Shown in pieces: positions 8,655-16,527 of a stretch of 33,677 nucleotides of DNA. Numbering within the stretch: the stretch's first letter is position 1; each line of letters starts with the position of its first letter. The translations under genes and the position numbers were made by a program. This stretch comes from Verrucomicrobiaceae bacterium (GTDB lineage Bacteria > Pseudomonadota > Gammaproteobacteria > Pseudomonadales > CAMLJR01): the NCBI GenBank assembly GCA_028293825.1, contig JAQGNY010000050.1, forward strand, positions 1-33,677, given 5' to 3'. The notes beneath the pieces are model-generated. The model did not search any database. It was not told where the DNA came from and saw only the letters and a program-made list of their open reading frames with translations.

Positions 8655-9922
8655 ATGCTGTGCCGCCCGCTAACGCGAAACCAGCGCCGCGCTCATTCGC
8701 GGCGCTGCGTCATCCCGGCTTTCGCGCTTTTATCGCGACCTACATGTTGGCAATGATGGCCGACAATATCGAGCACGTGATCAGCTACTGGGTCATGTAT
8801 CAAAAATTCCACTCATCCGCACTCGGCGGTTTCGCGGTGCTGTCGCACTGGCTGCCGTTTCTCGCGTTCTCGGTGCCGGTCGGCGCATTGGCCGATCGGT
8901 TCGATCCGCGCCGTATTATTCAGTGTGGTATGGGACTCTTTATTACCGCGTCAGTGGGTTGGGGCTATTTCTTCATCACCGACTCGCTGCAGATGTGGCA
9001 CGCGATGTTATTGCTGGTGATTCACGGTTGCGCCGGCGTGTTATGGCAGACCTCAAGTCAGCTTTTATTACACGACATCGTGCCGGCCACCGAGCTGCAA
9101 AGTGCGGTGCGACTCAACGCCACCGCTCGTTATCTCGGTGTGTTGGTCGGTCCTGCCGTCGGTGGTTTGATCATGCTGGCGCTCGGCCCATCGCACGGCA
9201 TTTTGCTGAATACCGTGTTTTATTTACCGCTGGTGTTATGGCTATGGAAGGCGCCGTACGGGCCGCGGTTTCGAGCAGGAAAGCCCGCACCGAAACGCGC
9301 TGTGCGTGGTTTTGCCGATATCACGCAGACGATTCGCGATATTGCCAATCAACCCGTGCTTATAGCGATGATCGTGCTCGCCGGTGCGGTTTCGTTCTTT
9401 ATCGGCAACAGCTACCAGGCACAAATGCCGGCTTTTGCATTGGATCTGGGGCACGGCAATCCGGGTATTTCGTACAGCATGTTGTTGGCGGCGGATGCGG
9501 CTGGCGCACTCGCGGCCGGTTTTCTGCTCGAAAGCTCTGGGTTGCTAACGCCGAATGCGCGCACGGCATTAATGTTGGCGATGGTTTGGTGTGTGGCGCT
9601 GGTGAGTTTTGCTATGGCGCGAAATTATCCGCTCGCGCTGCTGTTGTTGTTTATTGCCGGCTTCTTCGAATTATCGTTCAGCAGTATGGCGCAGACATTG
9701 GTGCAGATAAATGCGCCAGCCGATATTCGCGGCCGCGTTATCGGTCTTTTTAATATGTCCGCATTGGGTCTGCGCGCATTTAGTGGCATTACTGTCGGCC
9801 TGATGGGCACATTGATCGGTGTGCACAATTCATTGGCGGGATCGGCGTTGGTGCTATTGGCATTGATCGCCTGGCTGCTACTGCGCTCATCGAGATCTGC
9901 CGCGCTCGCCAGAGACAATTGA
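8651..9922 (+). CDS. MFS transporter, EntS-like (MFS_3 type)
   Basis: A 423-residue inner-membrane major facilitator with about 12 hydrophobic segments, probably an exporter driven by proton antiport. The loop motif after the second helix, GALADRFDPRR (78-88), matches MFS motif A. The sequence style (AALRHPGFRAFIATYML at the start, VGPAVGGLIM, QINAPADIRGRVIGLFNM) fits the MFS_3 group that includes the enterobactin exporter EntS. ATG 8651 follows AAGGAG by 8 bp. It is transcribed with the His-rich PadR gene (36 bp gap), so its expression is probably set by that regulator. A substrate linked to metal stress, such as a siderophore, chelate or toxic compound, is an inference from that pairing. 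Confidence 0.9.
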   Translation: MNAVPPANAKPAPRSFAALRHPGFRAFIATYMLAMMADNIEHVISYWVMYQKFHSSALGGFAVLSHWLPFLAFSVPVGALADRFDPRRIIQCGMGLFITASVGWGYFFITDSLQMWHAMLLLVIHGCAGVLWQTSSQLLLHDIVPATELQSAVRLNATARYLGVLVGPAVGGLIMLALGPSHGILLNTVFYLPLVLWLWKAPYGPRFRAGKPAPKRAVRGFADITQTIRDIANQPVLIAMIVLAGAVSFFIGNSYQAQMPAFALDLGHGNPGISYSMLLAADAAGALAAGFLLESSGLLTPNARTALMLAMVWCVALVSFAMARNYPLALLLLFIAGFFELSFSSMAQTLVQINAPADIRGRVIGLFNMSALGLRAFSGITVGLMGTLIGVHNSLAGSALVLLALIAWLLLRSSRSAALARDN

Positions 9923-10046
9923 CACCATTTCGTTTTTAAATACATTCATTTTTAAAATAAATGATGCAACTTGCAGAATGGTGTTTACTGCCAAAGGCTT
10001 CGGTAATAAACCTCTGCGATTGGCGCAGCGTTGATGCTCTGCCTTG

Positions 10047-10088
10047 CATTAATAAAAGTGTATTAATAAAACTGCATTAATAAATTTG
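10047..10088. repeat. three tandem 14-bp repeats
   Basis: Units CATTAATAAAAGTG, TATTAATAAAACTG and CATTAATAAATTTG run head to tail without gaps, 43 bp before the start of the beta-barrel gene. Their position in the promoter region could affect expression. They may also simply be slippage products. Confidence 0.85.
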
Positions 10089-10130
10089 TATCGTGCGTTA
10101 ATCATTGCGGCGGGAAATTAGCGAGAAAAT

Positions 10131-10868
10131 ATGCAGCGCGCACGAGCTTCACTTTCTATTTTCTCTATTGTTTTCGCGGCTATAAATCTCGCCATTAACG
10201 CGACAGCCGATGAAGCGCCGGATAAATCCATCGACTTCAAATTATTGTCATCCTTCTATCAGGTTTCCGACGGCAATCACGCCAACGATATTAATTTGCG
10301 CGCCAAGACCGACAATCAAACCGGCTGGGTCGGAATTTACCGCGACCATAATGGCTTTCAACAGGAACGCGTCGGTTATGAAAATACGCAAGCTTTCGAC
10401 CACTTTCACGTTACGTTATCGCCCGAGCTGGCTTCCGGCGGCTATATCGGCGGCTCGATAGAAACGGAGTGGGGCGACGATACCTACCTCATCGCCGGTT
10501 GGAGTCGCACTAATTTAAAACCTTTTTACAATTTGAATTTCGATCCCGGCGATGCGTTGACGCTTGGCATTGGCTCAAAAGCGTTTGCGCGAACCGAACT
10601 TTCGCTCTACCACATTTGGGATGATCGACTGGGCACCGAGCAACAGGTAACGCATGCAGTGGCACGTTATGAAATTTCTCCAGATCAACACTGCGCGGTG
10701 GACATGGCATACAAGCGCGGCTTTTCCGATACTGGGAAATTCGTCGAAGGTTACTCGATGATGTTAAGTTACGATTACGACAGTTATTTCGTTCGTATCG
10801 GCCGCGATCAGTATGTGAATTTTTCTCACGTGATGCAGAATACTTTCGCGCTGGGGAAGAATTTTTAA
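10131..10868 (+). CDS. outer-membrane beta-barrel-like protein of unknown function
   Basis: A 245-residue exported protein. The signal peptide covers about residues 1-26 (cleavage after ATA). The mature part consists of alternating strands rich in Tyr, Phe, Gly and Asp, such as GWVGIYRDHNG, GGYIGGSIETEW and DTYLIAGWSRTN. A conserved-looking FYNLNFDPGDALTLGIG block lies near its middle. It ends in FALGKNF, a terminal Phe typical of BAM-assembled barrels. I recall similar uncharacterised proteins in beta- and gammaproteobacteria but no assigned function. It stands alone: the upstream MFS gene ends 208 bp before, and the DsbA-like gene starts about 98 bp after. No clear ribosome-binding site is visible before ATG 10131. 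Confidence 0.75.
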   Translation: MQRARASLSIFSIVFAAINLAINATADEAPDKSIDFKLLSSFYQVSDGNHANDINLRAKTDNQTGWVGIYRDHNGFQQERVGYENTQAFDHFHVTLSPELASGGYIGGSIETEWGDDTYLIAGWSRTNLKPFYNLNFDPGDALTLGIGSKAFARTELSLYHIWDDRLGTEQQVTHAVARYEISPDQHCAVDMAYKRGFSDTGKFVEGYSMMLSYDYDSYFVRIGRDQYVNFSHVMQNTFALGKNF

Positions 10869-10966
10869 TGTAACGAGCGCAGTATGAGCTTCACCACGTG
10901 CATTTAGAATTGTTCGATAAGCGGTTAAATTTCATCTTGCCGGTAGCTAATACGTTGGAGAAAAAT

Positions 10967-11512
10967 ATGAGTCAGCATCGCGACCTTGAATTGTTTCCAC
11001 CGGTTAATGCGATCGATCACTTGCTCGGTCCAGAACACGCGCCGGTCACACTGGTGGAATACGGTGATTTCGAATGTCCCAACTGCAAGCAGGCCGCGCC
11101 TGCGGTTAAATTGGCGCTGGAGCAATTTCCTGCGCGCGTGCATGCCGTTTTTCGCCATTTCCCGCTTGAGGAAGTTCATCCACACGCGCTAATCGCGGCC
11201 CAGGCAGCGGAATGCGCGGGCGCGCAAAATAAATTTTGGGAAATGCACGATCTGTTGTTCGACCATCAAAGCCATTTAACGCGTGACGATTTGCGCAAGT
11301 ATGCCGATCGTTTGCAGCTCGATTTAGTTCGCTTCGATGCTGAGTTGGGCGACGAAATTTATTTGCAGCGCGTCCGCGAGCATATCGAAAGTGGCAAACG
11401 CAGCGGCGTTCGCGGTACGCCCGCGTTTTATCTCAACGGACAATTTGTGGATGTGTCGTTCGGTCTGCAGGCATTATCGGCAGGAATCAAGGCGATTTTA
11501 GAAAACAGCTGA
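10967..11512 (+). CDS. DsbA/FrnE-like thioredoxin-fold protein, cytoplasmic
   Basis: A thiol-disulfide oxidoreductase of the DsbA-like thioredoxin fold. The active site is Cys37-Pro-Asn-Cys40 in YGDFECPNCKQ, and the cis-proline loop is Thr151-Pro152 in VRGTPAF. The inserted helical domain lies between, containing AAECAGAQNKFWEMHDLLF. The chosen start, ATG 10967, has TTGGAG 6 bp upstream; the open frame reaches 10898 without a matching site. No signal peptide is present, so it probably acts in the cytoplasm, unlike true DsbA. The family usually appears as thioredoxin-domain proteins next to antiporters or stress genes. Here it has no evident operon partner. Its likely role is redox repair or defence against oxidants. 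Confidence 0.9.
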   Translation: MSQHRDLELFPPVNAIDHLLGPEHAPVTLVEYGDFECPNCKQAAPAVKLALEQFPARVHAVFRHFPLEEVHPHALIAAQAAECAGAQNKFWEMHDLLFDHQSHLTRDDLRKYADRLQLDLVRFDAELGDEIYLQRVREHIESGKRSGVRGTPAFYLNGQFVDVSFGLQALSAGIKAILENS

Positions 11513-11553
11513 ATGCCAAGGCTAAGGCGCCGTGCACAGCTTGAAGTGCGGCA

Positions 11554-11584
11554 TAAATTATCGGTACTGATAATTTAATTTTTT
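11554..11584 (+). terminator. Rho-independent terminator candidate after the DsbA-like gene
   Basis: TAAATTATC (11554-11562) pairs with GATAATTTA (11569-11577) around a 6-nt loop, followed by six T residues at 11579-11584. It is 41 bp past the stop codon. The stem is AT-rich, so strength is uncertain. Confidence 0.45.
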
Positions 11585-11654
11585 CGAAAGCGCCCTTAAA
11601 TCCTAAAATTATTTCATCTTTTTTTGCGACGATTTAATTTTTGCGTTGGTTAAA

Positions 11655-12254
11655 TTATTTTCCACACAATGACGGTTTGCGTAAACCGGGGGGCACTTTG
11701 GTTTTGTCGGTGCCGCAAGCATTGTCCAACCGTTCCTGCGTAATGCCGAGAGCGCCGGTTAAATCCGCATCGGATAAATTGTTGTTTAACCAGCCCCATG
11801 CTTTCAGATTCGCGCCGCTCAGATTGGCGCCGACGAAATTGGTCTGACGAAGGTCAGCGCCGGAAAAATTGGCGCCTTTCAGTTGGGCGCCGGATAAATC
11901 CGCAGTGCCAAGCCGCGCGTTCGCGAAGTCGGCACCATTTAATTTTGCGCCACGTAAATTAACCCCTTCCAAATTGATATAGCCGAGCGAGACGCCGCTG
12001 TGCACCAATTCTTCCAGTGCTTCTATACGACCGCCGCTGGCTTGCGAGTCGTGCACGCTGTTAATGACCTGCCAGGCGCGATAAATTCCTTCGCGGCGGC
12101 GATCGCCCGCTTCCAGTACATATGTCACCGCGACCACCACAATTGAAACGCGCGACAATTGATCCAAAAACGCCAGCAGCGAGGATGCACGCAAGGCTTT
12201 AACCAGCCGGCCAAATCGCGTATCGATTTTGGTTAAGGATTGCTGAACTTCCAC
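11655..12254 (-). CDS. membrane-anchored pentapeptide-repeat protein
   Basis: A 199-residue protein. A single hydrophobic helix at about residues 34-48 (VSIVVVAVTYVLEAG) is followed by a short soluble region. A right-handed pentapeptide-repeat section at about 92-165 then shows A(D/N)LxG units such as LRGAKLNGADF, LSGAQLKGANF and LSGANL. The C-terminal tail contains ITQERLDNACG and ends near two Cys residues. The open frame begins at 12365. A GTG at 12254 has a strong AAAAAGGAG site 6 bp upstream, so the longer His/Thr-rich N-terminus is probably untranslated. Pentapeptide proteins can mimic DNA or scaffold other proteins; the role here is unknown. It is divergent from the AraC regulator gene. 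Confidence 0.85.
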   Translation of the reverse strand: MEVQQSLTKIDTRFGRLVKALRASSLLAFLDQLSRVSIVVVAVTYVLEAGDRRREGIYRAWQVINSVHDSQASGGRIEALEELVHSGVSLGYINLEGVNLRGAKLNGADFANARLGTADLSGAQLKGANFSGADLRQTNFVGANLSGANLKAWGWLNNNLSDADLTGALGITQERLDNACGTDKTKVPPGLRKPSLCGK

Positions 12255-12457
12255 CGTTATCTCCTTTTTGAGTGTGTGCAATGCCGAGTTGTGAGTATGA
12301 GTGTGAGCGCGAGTGCCAGCATAAAAAAATAATTCGGCAAGCGCCATATCCGCTCGGGTATTCAATGCGCTCGTATTTTAACAACGGTTAACTAAGGTGT
12401 AATTTGCGCCGCAGTCGCAACTTACTATCATAATGGCCACGCGTGCCGCTGATGGAT

Positions 12458-12485
12458 GATATGAGTGAGCCGATATGAGTGAAAG
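12458..12485. repeat. tandem 14-bp repeat before the AraC gene
   Basis: GATATGAGTGAGCC (12458-12471) is followed directly by GATATGAGTGAAAG (12472-12485). The second copy forms part of the ribosome-binding region of the regulator gene. It could be a regulator half-site pair in direct orientation, as AraC proteins often bind, or a slippage duplication. Confidence 0.7.
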
Positions 12486-12497
12486 GTGCAAATAAAA

Positions 12498-13370
12498 ATG
12501 GTGAATGACGCCTCTTATCCTGAAGTCATCTTTGAGCGACTTTCCGAAAAATTACCGGACGCGCATCGGTCATTGCTGTCGTCATCGCGCTATCGTCAAT
12601 ATGTATTTTTGTACGCGGGCAAAGGCATCGCCCGTTTCGATGGCCGTATCGAGCAGTTGGTGCCGGGCACAGTGCTGTCCATTCCATCGCAGGCAAAATG
12701 CGATCTTCAATTCGACAAAAAAGTAGATGGCGTTTGGATCGCGCTGTTGGAGGAATTTCAAATCTCGTTGGTTATCCCCGCATTACCGAACATGCTCAAA
12801 CCGCGCAGTCCGTTTTGGACCCTGTATTACAAAGTGTCGATGCGTACAGAAATGACAGGCGCCGCGCAGCGAAAGGTTCGAATGCAGGTGATGAACGATT
12901 TACTCTCCGCGCGTTTCAAATTGGAGCTTGGCGCTGATCCCGTTGTGGTCGGCTATATGCAGGTCGCGTTATTTGCGCCTTCGCTCGGCGCGTTGAACGA
13001 AACCCAGTCGCCGACTGAAGATACATTTCAGCGTGCCGACGTAAATGATTTAGTGCTCGCTTTCCGGCAATTGATCGAAAAACATTTTCGCGAGCAATGG
13101 AGTGTCGAGAAATATTGCAAAGCGCTCGGCATTACGCCGCGGCGACTCTCGTTTGCGTGTAAGCACGTAGCGGGTAAGTCTTCGCAGGATCTGCTGCATG
13201 AACGTCTAATGCGCGAGGCGCGGGCGAATCTGACGTACTCCAATAAATCGATCTCCGAAATTGCGTATGCGCTCGGCTTTAAAAGCGCCGCTTATTTCAG
13301 TCACTTTCATAAACGCAACACCGGTATCAGCCCCCGCCAGTATCTGCAGCAGCTCACCAGCGCCAAATAA
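12498..13370 (+). CDS. AraC-family transcriptional regulator
   Basis: A 290-residue regulator. The N-terminal part resembles a cupin-like sensing domain (YVFLYAGKGIARFDGRIEQLVPGTVLSIP). The C-terminal part, about residues 195-288, is the two-helix-turn-helix AraC domain with WSVEKYCKALGITPRRLSFACK and the family signature ISEIAYALGFKSAAYFSHFHKRNTGISPRQY. ATG 12498 has AAAGGTG about 9 bp upstream; a GTG at 12486 overlaps that site and is less likely. It probably activates genes for uptake or breakdown of a small organic inducer. The CMD-like, SDR and P450 genes downstream on the same strand are the natural candidates, and the pentapeptide gene is divergent from it. Confidence 0.93.
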   Translation: MVNDASYPEVIFERLSEKLPDAHRSLLSSSRYRQYVFLYAGKGIARFDGRIEQLVPGTVLSIPSQAKCDLQFDKKVDGVWIALLEEFQISLVIPALPNMLKPRSPFWTLYYKVSMRTEMTGAAQRKVRMQVMNDLLSARFKLELGADPVVVGYMQVALFAPSLGALNETQSPTEDTFQRADVNDLVLAFRQLIEKHFREQWSVEKYCKALGITPRRLSFACKHVAGKSSQDLLHERLMREARANLTYSNKSISEIAYALGFKSAAYFSHFHKRNTGISPRQYLQQLTSAK

Positions 13371-13605
13371 GTTTTACCGAAAAACGCAACAAGTCGGCCT
13401 TTAAACGCATTTACACGCCGTGCTCGCAGCTGCACGATAATGGCGCGATAGCTTCTAAAAATTAAATGGAGCGCTGGTTAAGTTCGACGACATTATTTTT
13501 TTTAGTTTCTGTCGTATAGGTGTCGGATGTTGGTCTGCACCGCCACTACTCTCGCAAAAAAGTATCACCAATTTTTTATTTAAAATTCCTAGATGGACTC
13601 CAACC

Positions 13606-14013
13606 ATGAACGATAACCCGCGTGAAAATTCCGATTCGATTAAGCGTGGTCTCGCTATTGCAAAAAAGATGGTGGGCGAAACAGTCGCGAGCGCAATTGA
13701 AGGCAGCATCGGCTCGACGCAGTTTGGCGCGTATCGCGGTGAAATGGCCGTTGATTTTGTGTTCGGAAAATTGTGGTCGCGACCCGAATTGGACATGCGT
13801 GCGCGCAGTTTAGTGACGCTGGGTATTCTGATTGCGCTGGGGCAATTGGGCGAATTGAAAATTCATTTCATGGCAGCTATTCGCAACGGCTGCACCGTGA
13901 GAGAAATTGAAGAAGTGTTATATCACTCGGCCGCCTATGCAGGTTTTCCTGCATCGAATTCGGCATCGCATGTGGCAACGGAAGTATTTAGGGAAGCGGG
14001 TTTGATCGATTAA
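13606..14013 (+). CDS. carboxymuconolactone decarboxylase family protein
   Basis: A 135-residue all-helical protein of the CMD family. The segment ARSLVTLGILIALGQLGELKIHF, then NGCTVREIEEVLYHSAAYAGFPAS, matches PcaC-like gamma-carboxymuconolactone decarboxylases. The peroxidatic CxxC of AhpD-type members is absent. PcaC acts in the protocatechuate branch of aromatic catabolism, but no other pca gene is present, so a different lactone or carboxylic acid substrate is possible. ATG 13606 has only a weak TGGA site. It lies between the AraC regulator and the SDR-P450 pair on the same strand, which suggests membership in one catabolic cluster. Gaps of 185-235 bp mean it may have its own promoter. 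Confidence 0.88.
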   Translation: MNDNPRENSDSIKRGLAIAKKMVGETVASAIEGSIGSTQFGAYRGEMAVDFVFGKLWSRPELDMRARSLVTLGILIALGQLGELKIHFMAAIRNGCTVREIEEVLYHSAAYAGFPASNSASHVATEVFREAGLID

Positions 14014-14038
14014 AAAAACAGCGATATATCGACTGGTT

Positions 14039-14064
14039 GCATGGATTCGTCGCATGGATTTGTG
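14039..14064. repeat. tandem 13-bp repeat
   Basis: GCATGGATTCGTC (14039-14051) and GCATGGATTTGTG (14052-14064) lie head to tail with two differences, in the gap between the CMD-like gene and the SDR gene. A 10-bp palindrome CGATATATCG precedes it at 14022-14031. Confidence 0.7.
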
Positions 14065-14198
14065 GCGCTGCTTCGCCGCAGTGCGTTTCAAATATTGCGG
14101 ATAATAACTCTAAATTTTATGGCTAACGATATGAGTAGGGCGCGCCACCAGAGTTATGTAAAACAGCGCATCACCTCAATGCTATTCGGAGAAAAACG

Positions 14199-15044
14199 AT
14201 GAACGAAGCACAAATGTGCTGGTGGCCGGAAATGTCTTTGGCTGTAGTCGTTGGTGCGGGTGGCATGGGCATGGCGATAGCGCGCCGGCTCGGCCAGCAG
14301 CATCGCTTATTGCTGACCGATGTAAATGGCGAGCGACTTGAAATGGTTGCCGCGACCTTGCGCGACGAAGGTCTGTCGGTTACCACCGTTGTCTGCGATA
14401 TCACTGATGTGCAATCGGTTGCAGGTCTTGCAACGGCAGTTGCTGCACAAGGGCCGCTGCGGGTGCTTGCGCATGTCGCCGGTTTGTCGCCAAGCATGGC
14501 AGGCTGGCAGCAAATTATGAAAGTGAATTTGATCGGCCCACGCCTGGTTGCTGATGCGTTATTGCCGCTCGCGCAAGCCGGTACCGCTGCGATTTTTATC
14601 GCATCGCTGGCGGCGCATGTCATGCCGGTTTCTGAAAAAGTGCAGGCGGTTTTAGCTGATCCGCTGGCGCCGAATTTCATCGAGCGTTTGGTCGAAGCAC
14701 ATGGCGAAGAATTAACGCCAACGCTGAGTTATGTTTTTTCGAAAAATGAACTGGTGCGGATATGTCAGCGCGATGCGTGGGCATGGGGTCAGCGCAAGGC
14801 GCGCATCGTTTCGTTATCGCCCGGCTTAATTGCCACGCCGATGGGGGCGCTCGAATTTAAAAATCAGCCGGCGAAATTCGACATGTTGGCGAAGACGCCG
14901 TTGGCGCGGCAGGGCGGCATGCTGGAAATTGCAGACGCGGTCGAATTTCTCGCGTCGGACCGCGCCTCTTTTATCAGTGGTATCGATTTATTGGTCGATG
15001 GCGGACTGAACGCGGCTTCACGCCATCCGCAATCTTCTCAGTAA
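14199..15044 (+). CDS. short-chain dehydrogenase, 3-alpha-hydroxysteroid dehydrogenase type
   Basis: An NAD(P)-dependent oxidoreductase of 281 residues. The nucleotide motif is GAGGMG at 19-24, and Asp41 after the second strand suggests NAD. Ser136, Tyr178 and Lys182 (YVFSK) form the catalytic set, and the C-terminus has the family DGG. The Ser-to-Tyr distance is 42 residues, against about 13 in classical SDRs. Comamonas 3-alpha-hydroxysteroid dehydrogenase/carbonyl reductase has a comparable insertion of nearly 30 residues, and the following AWAWGQRKARI...SPGLIATPM stretch resembles it. ATG 14199 has GGAG upstream. It is followed after 41 bp by the P450, so an operon is likely. Action on a hydroxysteroid or other alicyclic alcohol is inferred. 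Confidence 0.85.
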   Translation: MNEAQMCWWPEMSLAVVVGAGGMGMAIARRLGQQHRLLLTDVNGERLEMVAATLRDEGLSVTTVVCDITDVQSVAGLATAVAAQGPLRVLAHVAGLSPSMAGWQQIMKVNLIGPRLVADALLPLAQAGTAAIFIASLAAHVMPVSEKVQAVLADPLAPNFIERLVEAHGEELTPTLSYVFSKNELVRICQRDAWAWGQRKARIVSLSPGLIATPMGALEFKNQPAKFDMLAKTPLARQGGMLEIADAVEFLASDRASFISGIDLLVDGGLNAASRHPQSSQ

Positions 15045-15085
15045 TTATTTAGTCGATCGGCCATTTGCCAATAGTGGAGACAACG

Positions 15086-16300
15086 ATGAGCACGGTATTA
15101 AATTTTAACGACGAATATTCGGACTTCGATCCGTTCTCGATGGCGTTTCGCAATAATCCGCACGCCTATTACGATGATCTTTTGCAAAACTCGCCCGGTT
15201 TTATGTTGCTCGAAGGCATACCTTCCGCTTATGTCGCCCGTCATGATCAAGTCTTGGCGGTGCTGCGCGATCCGGCTAAATTTTCGAGTTTGAAACCGAA
15301 AAATCTACCGGGCATGGAGCGGGTTGATTTTTTCAACAGCAAGCCGGTAATGAATTATTCCGATCCGCCCGAGCACGGTCGTCTGCGTAAAGTGACGCAA
15401 CCGGTATTTACGCCGCGCCGCATGCAGGAAGCGAGTACCGAAATGGCGCGGATGATTACTGAAATTCTCGATGGTGTCGGCCAGGGCGAAACCATCGAAG
15501 TGGTATCGGCAATTACCAAGAAGCTGGCGGTGGAATTATTACTCACACATTTTCTGGGCGTCGAAGAAAAAGATCAGCACATCTTTTTTAATTATGTGAA
15601 AACGCTTTCATCGCTCGACAAAATGCGGCCTGGCGATCCGAAGCCGAAAGAGTTTCTTGATGCATGGGATGAAGGCACCGCGTATTGCCGCGAAGCATTG
15701 AAACGCGCCGCGCAGGAGCAGAGTGATAATGCGATCGGTTTGATTTATCAAGCGATGCAAGGCGATGTGCTGTCCGATGATGAAGTGATGGCCATGATGA
15801 TCACGCTGCTCATTGGTGGTGTCAGTACGATGGCGTCATCGGCAACTTCCGCGTTGTATCACATGGCGGCAAATCCAGAATTAGCGCAGCGTATTCGCAA
15901 GGACCCGGCCCTAGCGAAAATTCAATGCGAAGAGGCATTTCGTTACGATCCACCGGTGACTTTGGTTATGCGCTTTGCGATGGAAGATGTTGAAATCGGC
16001 GGCAAACTTATTCGCAAAGGGATGCCAGTGTATACGATGATTGCCGTAGCTAATCGCGATCCGGCGGTATTCCCGGAGCCGGATCGTTTCAGTCTGGATC
16101 GCGAAAATATGCGCCAGCTGTCGTTTGGTTTCGGCATTCACAATTGCATCGGCAACGCTATCACGCGCGCCACAGTGCCGTTGTTAGTGGTGGAAGTGGC
16201 CAATCGCTATCCCAATTTAAGTATCGATCCTACACGCGGCATCGATTGGGAAACATCGCCGCGCTCACGCCATATCGGCGCAATGACGCTCCGTACTTAA
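15086..16300 (+). CDS. cytochrome P450
   Basis: A soluble bacterial haem-thiolate monooxygenase of 404 residues. The haem-binding loop FGFGIHNCIG places the proximal Cys at 354. The ExxR pair of the K helix is Glu283/Arg286 (EEAFRYDPP), and the C-helix motif is PPEHGRLRK at 94-102. In the I helix the usual (A/G)Gx(D/E)T reads GGVST (244-248), so the acidic residue is Ser247 while Thr248 is kept. ATG 15086 has GGAG 6 bp upstream; the open frame from 15065 begins with TTG and is less likely. It shares strand and a 41-bp gap with the SDR. No ferredoxin or reductase gene lies in the window, so electron partners must be elsewhere. The substrate is unknown, probably hydrophobic. Confidence 0.96.
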   Translation: MSTVLNFNDEYSDFDPFSMAFRNNPHAYYDDLLQNSPGFMLLEGIPSAYVARHDQVLAVLRDPAKFSSLKPKNLPGMERVDFFNSKPVMNYSDPPEHGRLRKVTQPVFTPRRMQEASTEMARMITEILDGVGQGETIEVVSAITKKLAVELLLTHFLGVEEKDQHIFFNYVKTLSSLDKMRPGDPKPKEFLDAWDEGTAYCREALKRAAQEQSDNAIGLIYQAMQGDVLSDDEVMAMMITLLIGGVSTMASSATSALYHMAANPELAQRIRKDPALAKIQCEEAFRYDPPVTLVMRFAMEDVEIGGKLIRKGMPVYTMIAVANRDPAVFPEPDRFSLDRENMRQLSFGFGIHNCIGNAITRATVPLLVVEVANRYPNLSIDPTRGIDWETSPRSRHIGAMTLRT

Positions 16301-16304
16301 TTGG

Positions 16305-16363
16305 TAAGAAATAAATTATTAAGAAATAATTAGTAAGAAATGAATTGTTAAAAAATAAAGTAT
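16305..16363. repeat. four degenerate tandem 14-15 bp AT-rich repeats
   Basis: Units TAAGAAATAAATTAT, TAAGAAATAATTAG, TAAGAAATGAATTGT and TAAAAAATAAAGTAT follow one another directly behind the P450 stop codon. The degeneration suggests an old expansion. Confidence 0.8.
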
Positions 16364-16447
16364 TTGAAGAAAATTATTTAAGGAAAACGTGTTTAATAAA
16401 AAGGCGTTTAAGAGACATTGATAGCAGTAACCCACGATTGGGAGCTT

Positions 16448-16487
16448 ACGGCCCGGAACTGTGAGTTAGGGCCGTGGAGTTTTTTTT
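16448..16487 (+). terminator. Rho-independent terminator of the SDR-P450 operon
   Basis: ACGGCCC (16448-16454) pairs with GGGCCGT (16469-16475) around a 14-nt loop, extendable by T/G wobbles, followed by eight T residues at 16480-16487. It lies between the convergent P450 and SDR genes. Confidence 0.75.
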
Positions 16488-16527
16488 GAATCACCGGCTT
16501 CGTTTGATCAACCCGAGCGCTATCTCG

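Noticed and set aside
12255-12365. N-terminal extension of the pentapeptide protein with a His/Thr repeat
   Set aside because: The GTG at 12254 has an excellent ribosome-binding site, while the upstream TTG has none; the His/Thr run is a translated GT-rich leader.
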